Source: Chara braunii
Lineage: Eukaryota; Streptophyta; Charophyceae; Charales; Characeae
Assembly: GCA_003427395.1 (NCBI GenBank)
Contig: BFEA01000146.1
Location: 2,202,447-2,266,446, forward strand
Reading direction: 5' to 3'
Length of the DNA: 64,000 nt
Made by a program: the position numbers and the translations under genes. This document shows, piece by piece, positions 1 through 35,049 of this stretch. The first letter of the stretch is position 1, and each line of letters starts with the position of its first letter. The notes under the pieces were generated by a model, which was not told where the DNA came from, ran no database searches, and saw only the letters and a list, made by a program, of their open reading frames with translations.

Positions 1-363
1 TGATCGCAACTACTCGATGGTCCTCGATGTAGATCAAAGCTGACCCTGGCCGTGAGGTGTCAACGATCCGTTAAACATACAAGATTAACTCATCCTCCAC
101 CGATTAGTGAAAATGGCTGAGAAGGATGCTCACCAGACAACCTTGAACCTTCAAGACCAGGTATGGTACTTATGAGATTTGCTTCATCCTAAAGAAAGTT
201 CATTAACAACTTCCCCATCATTGCTACTCCCCTTCCTAACCTATTGTCTAAGGATGTCCCATATAGACGGACTTCCCCATCGTTCCCACTGGCTTTGACG
301 CAGTTGAAGAAAGCCTTCACCCAATCACCTACGCTGAAACAAGCCTTTACCCAAACACCTACG

Positions 364-364
<1 letters not shown>

Positions 365-393
<29 letters not shown>
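365..393 (+). repeat. Poly(T) run of about 29
   Basis: Homopolymer followed by ambiguous bases (N at 398 and 405), so its length and flanks are unreliable. Confidence 0.8.
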
Positions 394-397
<4 letters not shown>

Positions 398-414
398 NAA
401 AAAANACCCCCCGC

Positions 415-1000
415 CAGTGCTAGTGCTGCTGATTCAACAGTCACCACTAACACCTCGAGGGAGGCTCCATCTATTGGTGGGCAGCATCACCAACACGCTG
501 AAACTGCCTAACACTACCTTGCCATTCGGTTCGGTGTTGATCATAATTCAAAGTCAACATGGTGTTAGGGACGGTTCTTGCAATATGGGGATAAGGGAAG
601 ACTCCCTTCAAAATCTATTGTCATCATTCCACTTTGCAATGGATGAAAATCCAAGGGGAGTTCAATGATACGGGGAGTTTTAACGATAAGTTTGAAGGGT
701 ACACATTCACTTGAAAGATGTGGTGGTTGACTTTGAACTGAAGCACAAAAAGGGATGTTACAACAGAGTTGCAAATGCACTTTCTTGCAGTCCGGTCCTA
801 ACACCTTTACCGCCATTGTGCACGACTCCTTTGGGGATCAACACCCGGGGTGGTGCTAGGGGTGCTGGCAAGGGCAGACACCGCTAGCACTCCCAGGGAG
901 TGCTCCATCTATTCCTTTGGGGATCTCACTGCGGAGACCATTGCAAATGCATTATCATACCTTAAGACCATGTCATCAGACCATAGGCGCCGCCAGGCGG
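415..1000 (+). pseudogene. Decayed Ty3-type RNase H fragment
   Basis: At about 724-792 the plus strand reads FELKHKKGCYNRVANALS, close to the end of a Ty3 RNase H domain, where the usual form is F-x-L-x-H/Y-x-x-G-K-x-N-x-V-A-D-A-L-S-R. A second, more eroded version (ETIANALSYL) follows near 930. The blocks before each copy share wording (GCTCCATCTATT), so the fragment seems internally duplicated. Stops and frame breaks are frequent. The rest of 1-2365 shows no gene. Confidence 0.45.
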
Positions 1001-1859
1001 CGCACACCCTAACTTTGAGTCAGGTTATTATACCCTAATCTTCAAACCTGCTGCAGTGTAACAACAAGGGAGAGGACTGGTTTTACATCCTCGATAACTG
1101 CAAAATCTCGAGTCGCCATGATGGCGAGTGCCATGTTAGGTTTGCAGATATTTTGGGTCTTTTTTTGGAGACGGGCTCTGATCGAACAATTCTATTGAGA
1201 CATGGAATGAAATTCTCAAATACTTAGACACTTGTAATATGCTCTAGATGAAAAAGGTATGCAGACGACCCCTCCTATAGGGCGGTCTCAAACTGCTGCC
1301 TATCTCCGACTTCCTGACGAGTCGGTGCCTATTGAATTCATTCACCTCCGCACCATCGTGGGATGAGACAGGTTATGTATTTCGCTCTCTCCAAATCTGT
1401 GATTTGTCATGGGGACATGTTTGTGCTTGCTGAATTGCTTCAATCCGTCAGATAACAGATCCCTGTTACGAAGACTGGTGGGACTGGTGGTTTAGCACTT
1501 GTAGACTTGTAGTCTCATAATATACACCCTACCTATCATGTCAGAGTTCTGTTATGATCCAGAACTGAGATCAGGTCATACATATAATTCACTATTATTC
1601 AGAGTAAACATACAGTATACAGGAGACTTGGGAGTTTCCTAAATTTCCGTGAAAGTTGGGTGAAACTGAGATTTTGGAGAAAGCAGAGACATGCATCCTC
1701 TTGTTAGGGCAATGATTGCAAGCATTGGAGAGATTGTTCAGGCTACACTCAAAGCCGTTCAATCCGCAGCAGCCACGCCGATTGTTAACACTGCTCACCA
1801 ACACTGCAGGTCCCCAAAGTAAGTTGATCAATATGCACACACCAACATCGCAGAAATTG

Positions 1860-1931
1860 GCGTTCAGTGTTTCGCAAAAACTTGCCGTAAAAGGATGCGT
1901 TGAATTGCGTTCAGTGTTTCGCAAAAACTTG
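1860..1931 (+). repeat. Direct repeat of a 25-mer, 47-bp period
   Basis: GCGTTCAGTGTTTCGCAAAA and the following CTTG occur at 1860 and again at 1907. Non-coding context. Confidence 0.8.
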
Positions 1932-2362
1932 GGGGTCCAACTGATCAGTTCTCAGATATTGTAGACACTGTTTCGCCATAAAGGCCTTTTGACACCCAGC
2001 TGCAGACTATTGAATCTCAAGTTGGCTGTGAGAGTCAGTGACAACACTGCTCAGCCAAGCAGATAATTAAAAAAGGGGGAGCAAGGACACACGAGGAAAC
2101 AGGGAGAACTGCTCAAAAATGGAAGGTTGTGGGAGACCAATGGTCATGCATGTGTCCTTCTGTAGACATGAGAAGAGAGTAGAAGATCATCATAATGCTC
2201 AGAAAACAACAATATTTCAGAAAATCACAAAACGCCATCACACCAGCAGCCTCTCTAAAACAAGGAACGGTCGTCCTGCATACCCATCCTGTGACTGTAT
2301 TATCCAATAAGCCAATATGCCATCTATATACAACTACCATGAGCAGTGCAATGTCCCTTTAC

Positions 2363-2365
<3 letters not shown>

Positions 2366-2456
<91 letters not shown>

Positions 2457-2465
2457 CTCTCTCTC
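2366..2465 (+). repeat. Compound microsatellite (CT)n(CA)n(CT)n
   Basis: About 54 bp of CT, 34 bp of CA, then CT again. Lies downstream of DDRGK1. Open frames across it are artefacts of the repeat. Confidence 0.95.
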
Positions 2466-2613
2466 GTCCACGCCTTGTTGACTCCTCCCTCCGTCCCTCC
2501 CTTCCCCCGCTGTTCCCCAAACCACACTCAGTTTGCATCTACATCCATCTGTATCATGCATGCGCTTAGCTGCTAGCCTGTGCAAGCCAACATATCACTA
2601 AGTCAGCCAGGAA

Positions 2614-2619
2614 TTTATT
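2614..2619 (-). terminator. Possible poly(A) signal of DDRGK1
   Basis: AATAAA on the minus strand, about 220 nt after the DDRGK1 stop. Position is plausible for a 3' UTR; usage cannot be judged from sequence. Confidence 0.4.
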
Positions 2620-2839
2620 GCCCAGGTTGTCGAACGGGAAGATTTGACCATATCATACCATGGACACCCCAGCTGTATGGAGGGAGATACATTGTTCATG
2701 CCTTCATCTTGAGAATGCAGGACAACCACGAAAGACAAGGTCCCCTCCGTCACCATACTTCCTCCCGGGATGGATAGCTTCTTCTTTGTTGGCGGAAGAA
2801 AAACAAACACCTTCCGGGCTGGAGCACACTGGATGAGCA

Positions 2840-26131
<23,292 letters not shown>

Positions 26132-26423
26132 GGTAGACCTCGGAATTCGATGCCTGCCGACGGAGGAGACATAGATTACTTCGCTGAACCTAAATCATAG
26201 TAAAGCTTCAGCACGCCTCAGCAACCTGCGGGGCAAGGCCACGTTGAAGAACACTGCCCACTGATTCTTCCACTCACACGTTGACGAACCCGCTTGCCGA
26301 TGCCGATGTGTTTGGACGGGCCTGTGTTACATCACAAGAGCACGTGCAAGTGCACGTGCGTGTGCAAACCCGTTTAAGCGCGCAGACGTTGGTAACCGCC
26401 CACCACACGTACGAAGCCCAAAG
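26132..26423 (-). promoter_or_regulatory. Presumptive DDRGK1 5' UTR and promoter with two G-boxes
   Basis: This is the segment immediately upstream of the start codon. Two CACGTG G-box cores lie at 26341-26346 and 26353-26358, about 210-230 nt before the ATG, in a purine/pyrimidine-alternating GCACGTGCAAGTGCACGTGC context. A third CACGTG sits near 26650. I see no TATA box at a normal spacing. The transcription start is unknown. Confidence 0.35.
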
Positions 26424-26532
26424 CTATGGCTATGGTAGGAAGCAAACCGTCGAATAGTCCGGCTATGGAGAAAACGATGAAACGCAAACCTATGGCTATG
26501 GTAGAAAGCAAACTGTAGGATAGTACCGGAGA
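26424..26532 (+). repeat. 66-bp period tandem repeat
   Basis: CTATGGCTATGGTAG occurs at 26424 and 26490, followed in both by AAGCAAAC(C/T)GT and a TAG-rich segment. Confidence 0.8.
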
Positions 26533-26704
26533 GGCGCGCAGACCAGATGGACCCAGAGCGAACCAGCCCAGGTCTGTGGACCGCCTAACCGACCGACCAG
26601 GAAGTACCTCTGGCACGGGGACAGTTAGCTTTCCGCGTTGCCCACGGCCACGTGCTTTCGTTCGGTAGCAGGAAATGCCGGTTGTGCGACTCCTTGTTGT
26701 GCGA

Positions 26705-26831
26705 TAACTTGTATCTTGGGGAGGACGGGCCTGTCCGTACGTTGTATTGGGGTATGGCGGGCCAATTCGCGCTTTGTATCTGGGGAGGGCGAGCCACTCG
26801 GCACGTTGTCTTCAGAAAAGGGGCGCAATTC
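26705..26831 (+). repeat. Minisatellite, ~32-bp period, four units
   Basis: Units start with TTGTATCTTGGGGAGGACGG, TTGTATTGGGGTATGGCGGG, TTGTATCTGGGGAGGGCGAG and a diverged TTGTCTTCAGAAAAGGGGCG, each followed by a ~10-bp variable spacer. Confidence 0.85.
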
Positions 26832-27021
26832 ACGAGTGCTCCGTGTGCGACGGCACACGAAACCGTTGCAGAAACTGCGAACGCCCACTCTTCGCGCCGC
26901 CTTTTGAAATGGTAAGGCTCACAAGTTGCATTGAGGAGGTTGTGGGTTCAAATAGCTCATTTTCCGACGTGGGCATACTCGGATGTTCATGAACATGGGG
27001 CCTCGCTGCACAACACTGGAA

Positions 27022-27219
27022 TCTTGAAGAATCAAGTGTACGGCACCGCCGCACTTACACTCAAAAACAAAGCTTGGAAACAGCTTCAAGAGCTGTCAGA
27101 TAGGCGCTAGATTCTTCAAGAGTGAGTCATCGCTGCACTCACACTTGACGGATGCTCTTGAACTTCTTTTTCAAGAGGTGTCAGAAGGCCCAATTCTGAC
27201 AGCCCTTGAAGTGTTCAAG
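27022..27219 (+). repeat. Cluster of perfect short hairpins
   Basis: ACAGCT-tcaag-AGCTGT at 27080-27096; CTCTTGAA / TTCAAGAG at 27155-27177; TGTCAGAA / TTCTGACA at 27179-27201; CTTGAA-gtg-TTCAAG at 27205-27219; also CTTGA/TCAAG near 27030. The last three follow head to tail. Not coding as far as I can see. Confidence 0.85.
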
Positions 27220-27932
27220 TGTGCCTGCCTGCAAGGGTGGGTTTTTTTAAGGGTGGTCGGCCCGACCCTTCACGAGCTCTTCAGCTTTCAAGAGCGGGCC
27301 TCCAGTCTGGGCGGACAAAGCAGCTCTGCACCGTCGTGTAAGAATCCTTCAAGAGTAGGGCCGTCGAGAGTCAGTGCAGCGACGACGGCTATTGTGAGCA
27401 TTTCTCTTGTCTGAGAGCTCTTGATCTACGCTTGAACTTTTTTGTGAGTCAAGCGTATTGCTGCGAGGCCCATGGTTGCAGCTGCTACAAGGTTCCCCGT
27501 AATACTGATAGCGACAGTAAGGCCAGAAAGGCCATCCTGTCAGATTCGCCAGAAGATTGAATTGGGTTGGCCGTACGCAAATCGCTCGAATTCCGCTGAA
27601 AAATGGATGAATAAACTGATGTTCACAAACCCATAAGGCTGGTCAACCCCTGTGCAGTGGAAAAGAATAAATGGTCTGAGGGCGGGTTCAAAACTCCGCA
27701 GCTTTGCGCAGAGACACGGACACGGTCACTTGCATTACCCCCTTGGGCTGATGCAGGTAAGCTATTACAGACACTGCCTGCGCACCACCCAAGAGATCAT
27801 CTATGCTGTTGTATGTTTGGTCTGTACTACGGTTTGCTTGCACACTTGGTCCATGGGGTTGCCAGGATGGTTGCACACGTGTCCCTTACTGGAGCTCAGC
27901 ACAACACACATTCAGACCACTCGAAGCTGTAG

Positions 27933-27998
27933 CCCTGGTAGTTTAACACTGGTCACTGATGAGCATGAGGTTCAGCGTTTGAGGTTTGATACCCAAAA
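27933..27998 (+). other. tRNA-like fragment
   Basis: GGTAGTTTAACACTGGTCA resembles an A-box/D-arm and GAGGTTTGATACCC a B-box/T-arm at tRNA-like spacing, but stems do not close convincingly. SINE remnant or chance. Confidence 0.3.
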
Positions 27999-28331
27999 AA
28001 TGAGTTCGCGAATAAATATTGTGGGGATGCATACTAGGGTTGTGGGCGGTTGATCACGTGGTATTGGTTACCTTAGGGCTCAGCTTTGCGGGGGCATGGG
28101 TTCTAGGTGGGATTGATCAGGGGACTCCACTGGGGGGAGGGCTGGTTGGACTCTATCCCTACTGAAGGGTTGGTGCCCCTGCAGTAGTGGATGTCTTAGG
28201 GGTCCTCTGGGTTGACCTGGTGGAGGATATCATTGGGGAACCTGCATTAGAGGCTGTCTTAGGGGGCCGGAGGTTGGTCTGTTACCTGCATGGAGAAGAC
28301 TGTCGGATTATAATAGCCAAGAGTAGCTCCC

Positions 28332-28520
28332 GTTTATGATAGGGGTTGGGGGAGCGGATGATGGCCGTGAATCCCCTAAGGACGGAAACTGAAGTTACTC
28401 TGGGGATGCTAATAGAATGCATAGACATCCAGTTGATGATAGAGGTATGGGGAGCGATGGTGGCCGTAAGCCTACTGAGGACGAAACTGGAGATGCTGTA
28501 GGTTTGAATAACCTCCGCAA
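28332..28520 (+). repeat. ~100-bp tandem duplication, diverged
   Basis: GTTTATGATAGGGGTTGGGG at 28332 and GTTGATGATAGAGGTATGGG at 28432, both continuing into GATGG(C)CGT...GGACG(G)AAACT. The wider 28040-28940 stretch is G/T-rich, has no gene, and ends in a 20-nt poly(A) at ~28943. Confidence 0.75.
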
Positions 28521-29394
28521 CAATTCAAAAGAATAACCAGAGGGATCTGATGATGACAGGTTTAGGATCTCTCTAAAAAACAGGAAAAACTACGGTAGGG
28601 TTCGCCTATAGGACTTTGTAGTGGCATGCTTAACACTAGCGCTCGAAGTGCCCGGTACGATGTGGCTGGTTTGATAGTGCTTCAATCAGGGTTGGGGAGG
28701 GAGGTGAGAACCTGCTTAGCCCTGATGCCTATAACCGTTGCCCGGTCAAAGATCACTAGAATGGGTGATGATCCTGGGTATACTCGGGTAGGACCTTGGG
28801 AGTAGTGATACGCCAGGGATCATGGTGATGAGTAAGGGTGGGAGGGTGTCTCATAGGGGACTAGTTATGATCAATTGGTCAGGTAGTGGCAGGGCTGTCA
28901 TATGCCTAGTGGCCAGCCTCTACAGCAACATGGACGTATAANAAAAAAAAAAAAAAAAAAAAGCCTCTTCGCTGACCAGTTATTCCCACATATGTTTTTC
29001 TTTTTCCAAGCGCGAAAGATTGCCCACCTCGCTGCAAACAGGATCCAGCCACACCACTAGGGGTCATGTGCCACTTGCGCACATTTTCTATATCTGGTCA
29101 TTGATCTCCACAATGTACAACCACAAATGAAAAAAACACGTCCGTGGGACGCTTTAGCCAGGCAGGTGTTGGAAAAGCTAATTCCCAAAGGTTGATGCAA
29201 CGCAAGCGGTTGTTGAAGGCCCAGGATTGCACATGACTTGTCAATCCAAATGGAAGGAGGGAACGAAGGAGGGAACACAAAAACCCCACTGAGCCATGGT
29301 GAGAGACGAGAATCGTTCACAGTGTGGTTTGGTGAAGGGCTTGTCGCGTGTTCCGTCGGGGACGACCCAACAGAAAACCCTAGTGAGGACAAGA

Positions 29395-29465
29395 CATGGT
29401 AGCTCAATTGGTTAGAGCTATGACTTTGCAAAGGAGAGTAGATAGTCAACCCTCAACCTCTCCTG
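29395..29465 (+). other. tRNA-like sequence (A-box strong)
   Basis: GGTAGCTCAATTGGTTAGAGC is an excellent D-arm and the following GACTTTGCAAAGG recalls a tRNA-Ala(TGC) anticodon loop, but the T-arm (AGTCAACCCTCAACCT) is not functional-looking. Likely a tRNA pseudogene or the head of another SINE. Surrounding 28960-30720 shows no gene. Confidence 0.35.
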
Positions 29466-30719
29466 CGCACACAAAATTGGTGTTAGTTTGACACCCCATG
29501 TACTTATACCCTCTAGCCTCGCGTAGTACACGAGCTGGCATGATACATGGGATCTTTAGGGGAGAGTTGGGGGGTCTATTATCCCTTGGGTGCCTTTGTT
29601 GGGAGGTGCCTTGAGGAGTTGTACTAGGAGTGGGAGCATTGCTCTGCATAGGCATTATCATGGGCGGTGAGCATCCTTGTAGGAATGGAGTGTAGCGTAT
29701 GGGCATAGTTGCCCCTGCATCGCAGGGAAATGGGATGGGTTTGCGGGGTCTGAGGGGCCCTGTCGGATGCATGGTAGGGAGAGATCTATAGGAGGGGAAA
29801 CAACTCAGATCGAACCCGTAGACTTGTACACAATTGGATACGGTAGGCATATGCAGATCAACACAACGAGGCTAGGGCCCTTGGAGAGAGAGGGGTGTTG
29901 CCCCATAGGGCCCCTATCGAGTGTGGCGTCTTGAGGGCAGTACCAAGGATGGGAGCACTCACTTACGCTAGCATCATCATCGAGGGCAGTGATTTTACTG
30001 TTGGGAGGGAGTACAAATAGGGGTTGGGGGATGGGTTGCGTTTGAAGTGTCAAGATACGCTCACAAGCAGTAGAGGGCAGACTAGTACAATACGAATATA
30101 CAGACCGAAATATCTACAGATATGCAAATTTTCGTACCAGGCATATATGTACGGCTAGTTGAGCTATGCAAAACTCATAACATCAACACAAACAAAGAAC
30201 AAGAAGCGTCTAGCCGACCAATACTCTGATCCGTACAAAAAATGTTGAATTTAGTGCAAAATACAATTGTGTTAGGCTAGAGGGTAGTAGTAAGGGTCAG
30301 AACTCTCATAGGTTAAACCTTAGGCTTGGCCACTAGACACTTCATGTAATATTCCACGGAGGGTGGCACATACCTGATGAGGGGGCAATAATACCACGTA
30401 CTCCTAGTTCCACTCGTAAGCTTGTAGGGGAAAATAGATTCATCCCTAACTCCCGAAGTACCCGTACGACAAAGCTCGTCCAATAATGGCTCAAGCAAGG
30501 GTGCAAGGGGGTTCTCATTCAACATTAGTGCCCATAATCGGCATCTGGTCAGATCGGTTCACCACGGACTTGTAGAAGGTTTATGATCCTTGGTGAGGTA
30601 GGATAGGGAAGTGAGCGGTGCATTGTCGAGCGCATCAGTCTTGCAAGGGGATCCTCCCTGGCGCGTCACGCATGATTTGTGCAGGACTTGTTCGCACAAG
30701 CGGTTATCGGGTAGCTGAA

Positions 30720-31135
30720 AATTCAGGAATGAAAATTATGAAGTGAGAGTTTTTGGCAGTCTGAAAATTCTGAATGGTTCTGAAGTGGTGAAAGGTCCGA
30801 TGACCCTCAAAACCACCCGTTTAGGCAAGCTGCATCCTGAAGTGGTGAAGGGAGTCCTGAAGTGGTCAAGTGAGAGTTTTTGGCGGTCTGAAAATCCTGA
30901 ATGGTTCTGAAGTGGTGAAAGGTCTGAAGACCATGAAAACCACCCTTCACCAGTTGAGGATGCAACCTGTCTAAACAGCTGGTTTTCAGGGTCTTCAGAG
31001 CTCTCCCCACTTCAGGTTCATTCAGGATTTTCGTACCTGAATGGTCTTGAAGTGGTGAAAGGTCCGAAGACCCTAAAAACCATTTATTTAGGCAGGTTGC
31101 ATCCTGAAGTGGTGATGAAAATACGACTGTTGTTA
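30720..31135 (+). repeat. Foldback-containing repeat array (CTGAAGTGGTGAAAGGTC)
   Basis: The phrase TTCTGAAGTGGTGAAAGGTC recurs near 30779, 30905 and 31046, each followed by CGA(A/T)GACC...AAAACCA, with an inverted block (GGTTTTCAGGGTCTTC...CACTTCAGG...TCAGGATTTTC) between units at ~30980-31035. It ends where LTR-like copy 1 begins. Confidence 0.75.
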
Positions 31136-31385
31136 ACCTTCTCTCCTTGTTCACAGTGGAGCTTTCGTCGCTCCGACCAAGTGCATCATCCATACCTCTC
31201 GCGAACCCTTACGACAGGATAGGGTCACGCGAGGTACAACTTACCCCAAGGGGTTGTCACCACCCTTGAACATGCGTATCCTCGCTAAGCTACCGAACCA
31301 CGTGCGAAAGCTACTCAGTTGCAATCGCAGAGGTAGCCCAACCAAGGGCGTTTCTCGTATGCTGTAGCGTAGGGAGTATGCGTCG

Positions 31386-32005
31386 TCGCACGCCTTAAAC
31401 CACAAATACACCCACACCTAATTTAAATGAACTTGAATTTCACTACACACTGAGTTTTGTCGAGTCTGGGTCCCGTTGTATTTTTTTCTCTCGTATTCTT
31501 CACAAACGAACTACATGGAAAAAAAAAAGAAAAAAAAAAGGCAACAACGTTATGGACGAGAAAGCAGTTAGATACAGAATCAGGGGTCAGTGTGCGAGTA
31601 TGCCATCAATGGAAAAAAAAAAACAATATGGACGTGAAACCGGTTAGATACAGAATATGAGTATATGCCCTTTTTGACAAGTTGTCAGAAGTCTGTGCAG
31701 TGCTCTCTGCGCTGTGTTCATCACGGACGTTCCTTTCATAAAAATAAAAAAAACAAAAAAAAACAAATAAAAAAAAAACAATATGGACGTGAAACCGATT
31801 AGATACAAAATTTAAGTATACGCCCTATTTGACAAGTTGTCAAAAAATTGTGTAGTGTTCCCTACCTCGCTGACAGAGAGTCGAAAAGAAAACAGAAGAA
31901 GAAGGGAAAAAAAAAAAAACATAATACAAGTCATAGGCGCTGTTAAATTCGTTACTGAATGTTGTTTTGTGAACACACCTCCTTCAGGGCGTTTCCCGAC
32001 GTCGT

Positions 32006-32080
<75 letters not shown>

Positions 32081-32155
32081 CCCGACTTTGCCCCGACCCC
32101 CGATCTTTTCGGAATGAGTCGTTTTCAATTTTTTTTTTTCCTGGGCAGTGTAGTT
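31386..32155 (+). repeat. 770-bp insertion in LTR-like copy 1, with poly(T)70
   Basis: Copy 2 is continuous where this lies. It contains three diverged units (ATGGACGTGAAACCG-TTAGATACA... then GCCC-TTTGACAAGTTGTCA) separated by A-rich runs, and T70 at 32011-32080. It shares its start with the repeat at 3310. Class unknown. Confidence 0.65.
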
Positions 32156-33382
32156 GTGGTTTAATCGGACCTGTACGCGAGCCGTCTCTCTGGGGGTTGA
32201 TGTCCCAAGCGCGACTCGGCGCCGGTCGACTGGGATGGTCCATCTAACCACTCGTTACACCACGTCAAAGCAAAAATCAAGTTACACATACAAACTGTAC
32301 CTAGTCCCGTTTTGTATCCAACCCATAACTTTGATAGCACGAGAAACAGTTAGACATCACACGCGAGACTCGGAATAAATATCGGGCGAACAAAGACTTC
32401 ATGATATCGACTAGCCATGCATAATTACGCAAGCGGTCACATTGATGACATACTATGTAGTATCTATGATCAATCGACCCTCAATAGTCTTGAAGGTCGT
32501 CTTCGACACTCAAGTGTCGGTTGACACGCGCCTTGAGGGATTAATTTATTGACGCTAGACAACCACTAAAGCGGTTGCGAGTCCTACCTTCTTCTGCACC
32601 CTGCGCAAATAGGCGGTAGGCGGACCTCGACCCTTTGTAGCGGTTGAACCCCCCTAACACTGAAAGTGAGGTTCCATCATTGGAGGCTTGAAAACAGGTC
32701 AAGGGGTTTGACTTTGACAACTTCTACAGACTTTAACGTCCAACCATAAAAAGACATTAAAAAAAAATTATCAATTTCCTCTCGATACTATCTACTTAAC
32801 CAAAACACACGGTCATAATGGACCGTGCAGATATACCATAATTAAACAAAGAGGGATACGGGAACATGTGGCGAACACTCTCACAATCACAATTGACTCT
32901 CTTCCAAAATATACTCATGATCACAGACAAAGTAAAATATAGACTTCTGCTCACAAAACGTACATGCAATCACACCAAAGATTTAACAGCAGTCAAACAC
33001 ATATTACACAGGGTCAACTTCAACCACTCTTTGCACTCATACCTCTTTGCCTTATTCACACAAGCTTCAACCTTTGTCCAACTTTCCAAAATAAAATAGT
33101 CAGTTCTTTTTAAAATTACCATTTAACAAAAATTCGGGTAAAAACTCAAAGAAACAATTCAACCCACAAGGGCTAAGACCTTTAGGTTAAATTGCGATAA
33201 TGAGTTAGAGTTTCGTCGTAAACCGATGAATCGGCAATCGACCTGTTATCAAAAGGTAACAGAAGATGATCCTTGTAGGATTAGACTAAAACTAGTCAGA
33301 TCATGAATCGATGAATTACAAAAAAGACATGTAACACACCATAAGCCTATTTTAAAAAGAATCAATCTATAAGTGTATGGAG

Positions 33383-34086
33383 CAGGGTTACCAGCCCATA
33401 CGTACGAAGGTCCCTGGGCTGACTTGCGTACGTACGGGCGTTCGGGGTTTTGTACGGGGTCCGAACCCAACGATGTTGGTCCCCCGCCAAAACTTATTGC
33501 AGGGCCTAAAAATATATATATTTTTTTGAATTTGTTTCTGTGAGTTTTCTATGTCATGAGATACACGCCTATCAAGTCATTTGGCTCAGCCAAATAAGAA
33601 TAAAATATTGTCAAAGATGGCAGTGTTAAAACGTGCTCGCCCATGTTTTTTTTTTCATTTTTACTTTTTGTTTCCACTTTAGTTCAGGGTCTAAACAATT
33701 TTATTATTTTTTAGTGGATTTTGCATTATGTGAAGTACACATCTGTAAATTTTCAGGGCATTTAGCTATGCCAAAACAAAATGAGAAATCACCAAAGATG
33801 ATGGTGTCGAAAATATGTTCGTGCACTCATTAAATTTAATTTTAATTTTTATTATTAGTATTTGTTTTTCGTATTTTATTTTTATTTCAAATTTGGTAAT
33901 GAATTTGGATGTAATGCTCAGACAAATCTTATTTAATTAATTTTTTTTGATAACATATTGTTTTTTTCAGATATTTTGATTTATTTTTTTATTTTTTTGT
34001 CCGTGTTCGACATGAACGGCCGAACGCATCCCCAAGGGGTCCCATACGTTCGGGCGTTCGGCCCGTCCCGAACGCCGGTTACCCCA
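33383..34086 (+). mobile_element. Non-autonomous hAT-like element, 704 bp
   Basis: Perfect 8-bp target duplication GTATGGAG (33375-33382 and 34087-34094). The paralogous copy 2 keeps an empty site (CCATGGAGAATAAT at ~44274). Termini CAGGGTTACC and, inverted, TGGGGTAACC. Subterminal GC-rich GTACG/GTTCGGGCG motifs, AT-rich non-coding core. Confidence 0.8.
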
Positions 34087-34261
34087 GTATGGAGAATAAA
34101 CCCTCATATCACACTTCACTCAAATTATCCAAATGACTAAATTTGAATTAACCTCTATGTAAACATCAAAAGAAAAGAAAATTTTGGTAACATCTCCTCT
34201 ATACAGGGTGAATTTGTTAAAATTTTTCCGATCAAAATATAATATAACTCCTCAAACTAAA

Positions 34262-34800
34262 AAACATTCGGCAACACTCCCTCTGGAAAATAGTGTCTTT
34301 CCATAATTTATACTCGACTGAATGTAAAATCTGGAAACATTCCTAATTTTAGAGAGTCGGATTTTATGTAACTCTCTGAATTAGCAAAAAATTGAGAATC
34401 AGTTCCTTTAGAGAAGTAGACTTTTCAAATTTATACTAAGTCAGATATGAACTCAAAATAAAACATGAGTTCTTGCCTAGACAAAATTTAACTAACTCTT
34501 TAGATTTGCAAAATTTCGGCAGCACTCCCTCTAGAGAAGTGTCATTCTAAAATGTGAACAAAGTCAAATACAAAATCTGAAAATAATTTTGATTTCACAA
34601 AGTTCAACTTTTTCTAACTCTCTTGTTTAGTAAAAATTTTGGCAACACCTCCCATAAAAAAATAAATAAATTATATTTCTACTAAACCATATATAAAACT
34701 CGGATGAAATTTGAACTTTGAAAAACTAAAATTTGACTAACTCCTTGATCTTGCAAAAAATTGGTCAACACTTCCTTCAGCGAAAGTAACTTTCTAAAAT
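34262..34800 (+). repeat. Hairpin array A in copy 1, five units
   Basis: Units near 34262, 34386, 34509, 34630 and 34755 (~122-bp period) with cores like TTCGGCAGCACTCCCTCTAG. The AAATTT-GG / CC-AAATTT pairing seen in copy 2 is more eroded here. Confidence 0.75.
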
Positions 34801-35049
34801 TTATACAAAGTCAAACATGAAAAAAATAAACGTAACCCATAAAATAAAGGAATTGAACTAACTTCTATGATTCTAGCATTTGACGATCATCTAAATCAAC
34901 TACCTATTAAAGTTGATACTCATACTAAGTAGAGTTATCACAAACAAGTCCTATCACAATGGGTAAGTACTCTTAGTTATTTTCTTATAAAATAGTTCAT
35001 TAATATTCTAGATAATTATTTTTTTTACTCATTTTACATATGATATAGC

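Noticed and set aside
2195-2569. Leu-Ser / Thr-His repeat ORFs over CT/CA tracts here and near 7240-7590, 8683, 10940, 19000 and 25500-26000
   Set aside because: Frames exist only because dinucleotide repeats lack stops.
26585-26915. Overlapping 80-90 codon ORFs on both strands upstream of DDRGK1
   Set aside because: They read across the 32-bp minisatellite and show no conserved features.
29446-29850. Minus-strand 134-codon Pro-rich ORF as a gene
   Set aside because: No family features, poor start context, overlaps a tRNA-like remnant and G-rich repeats.
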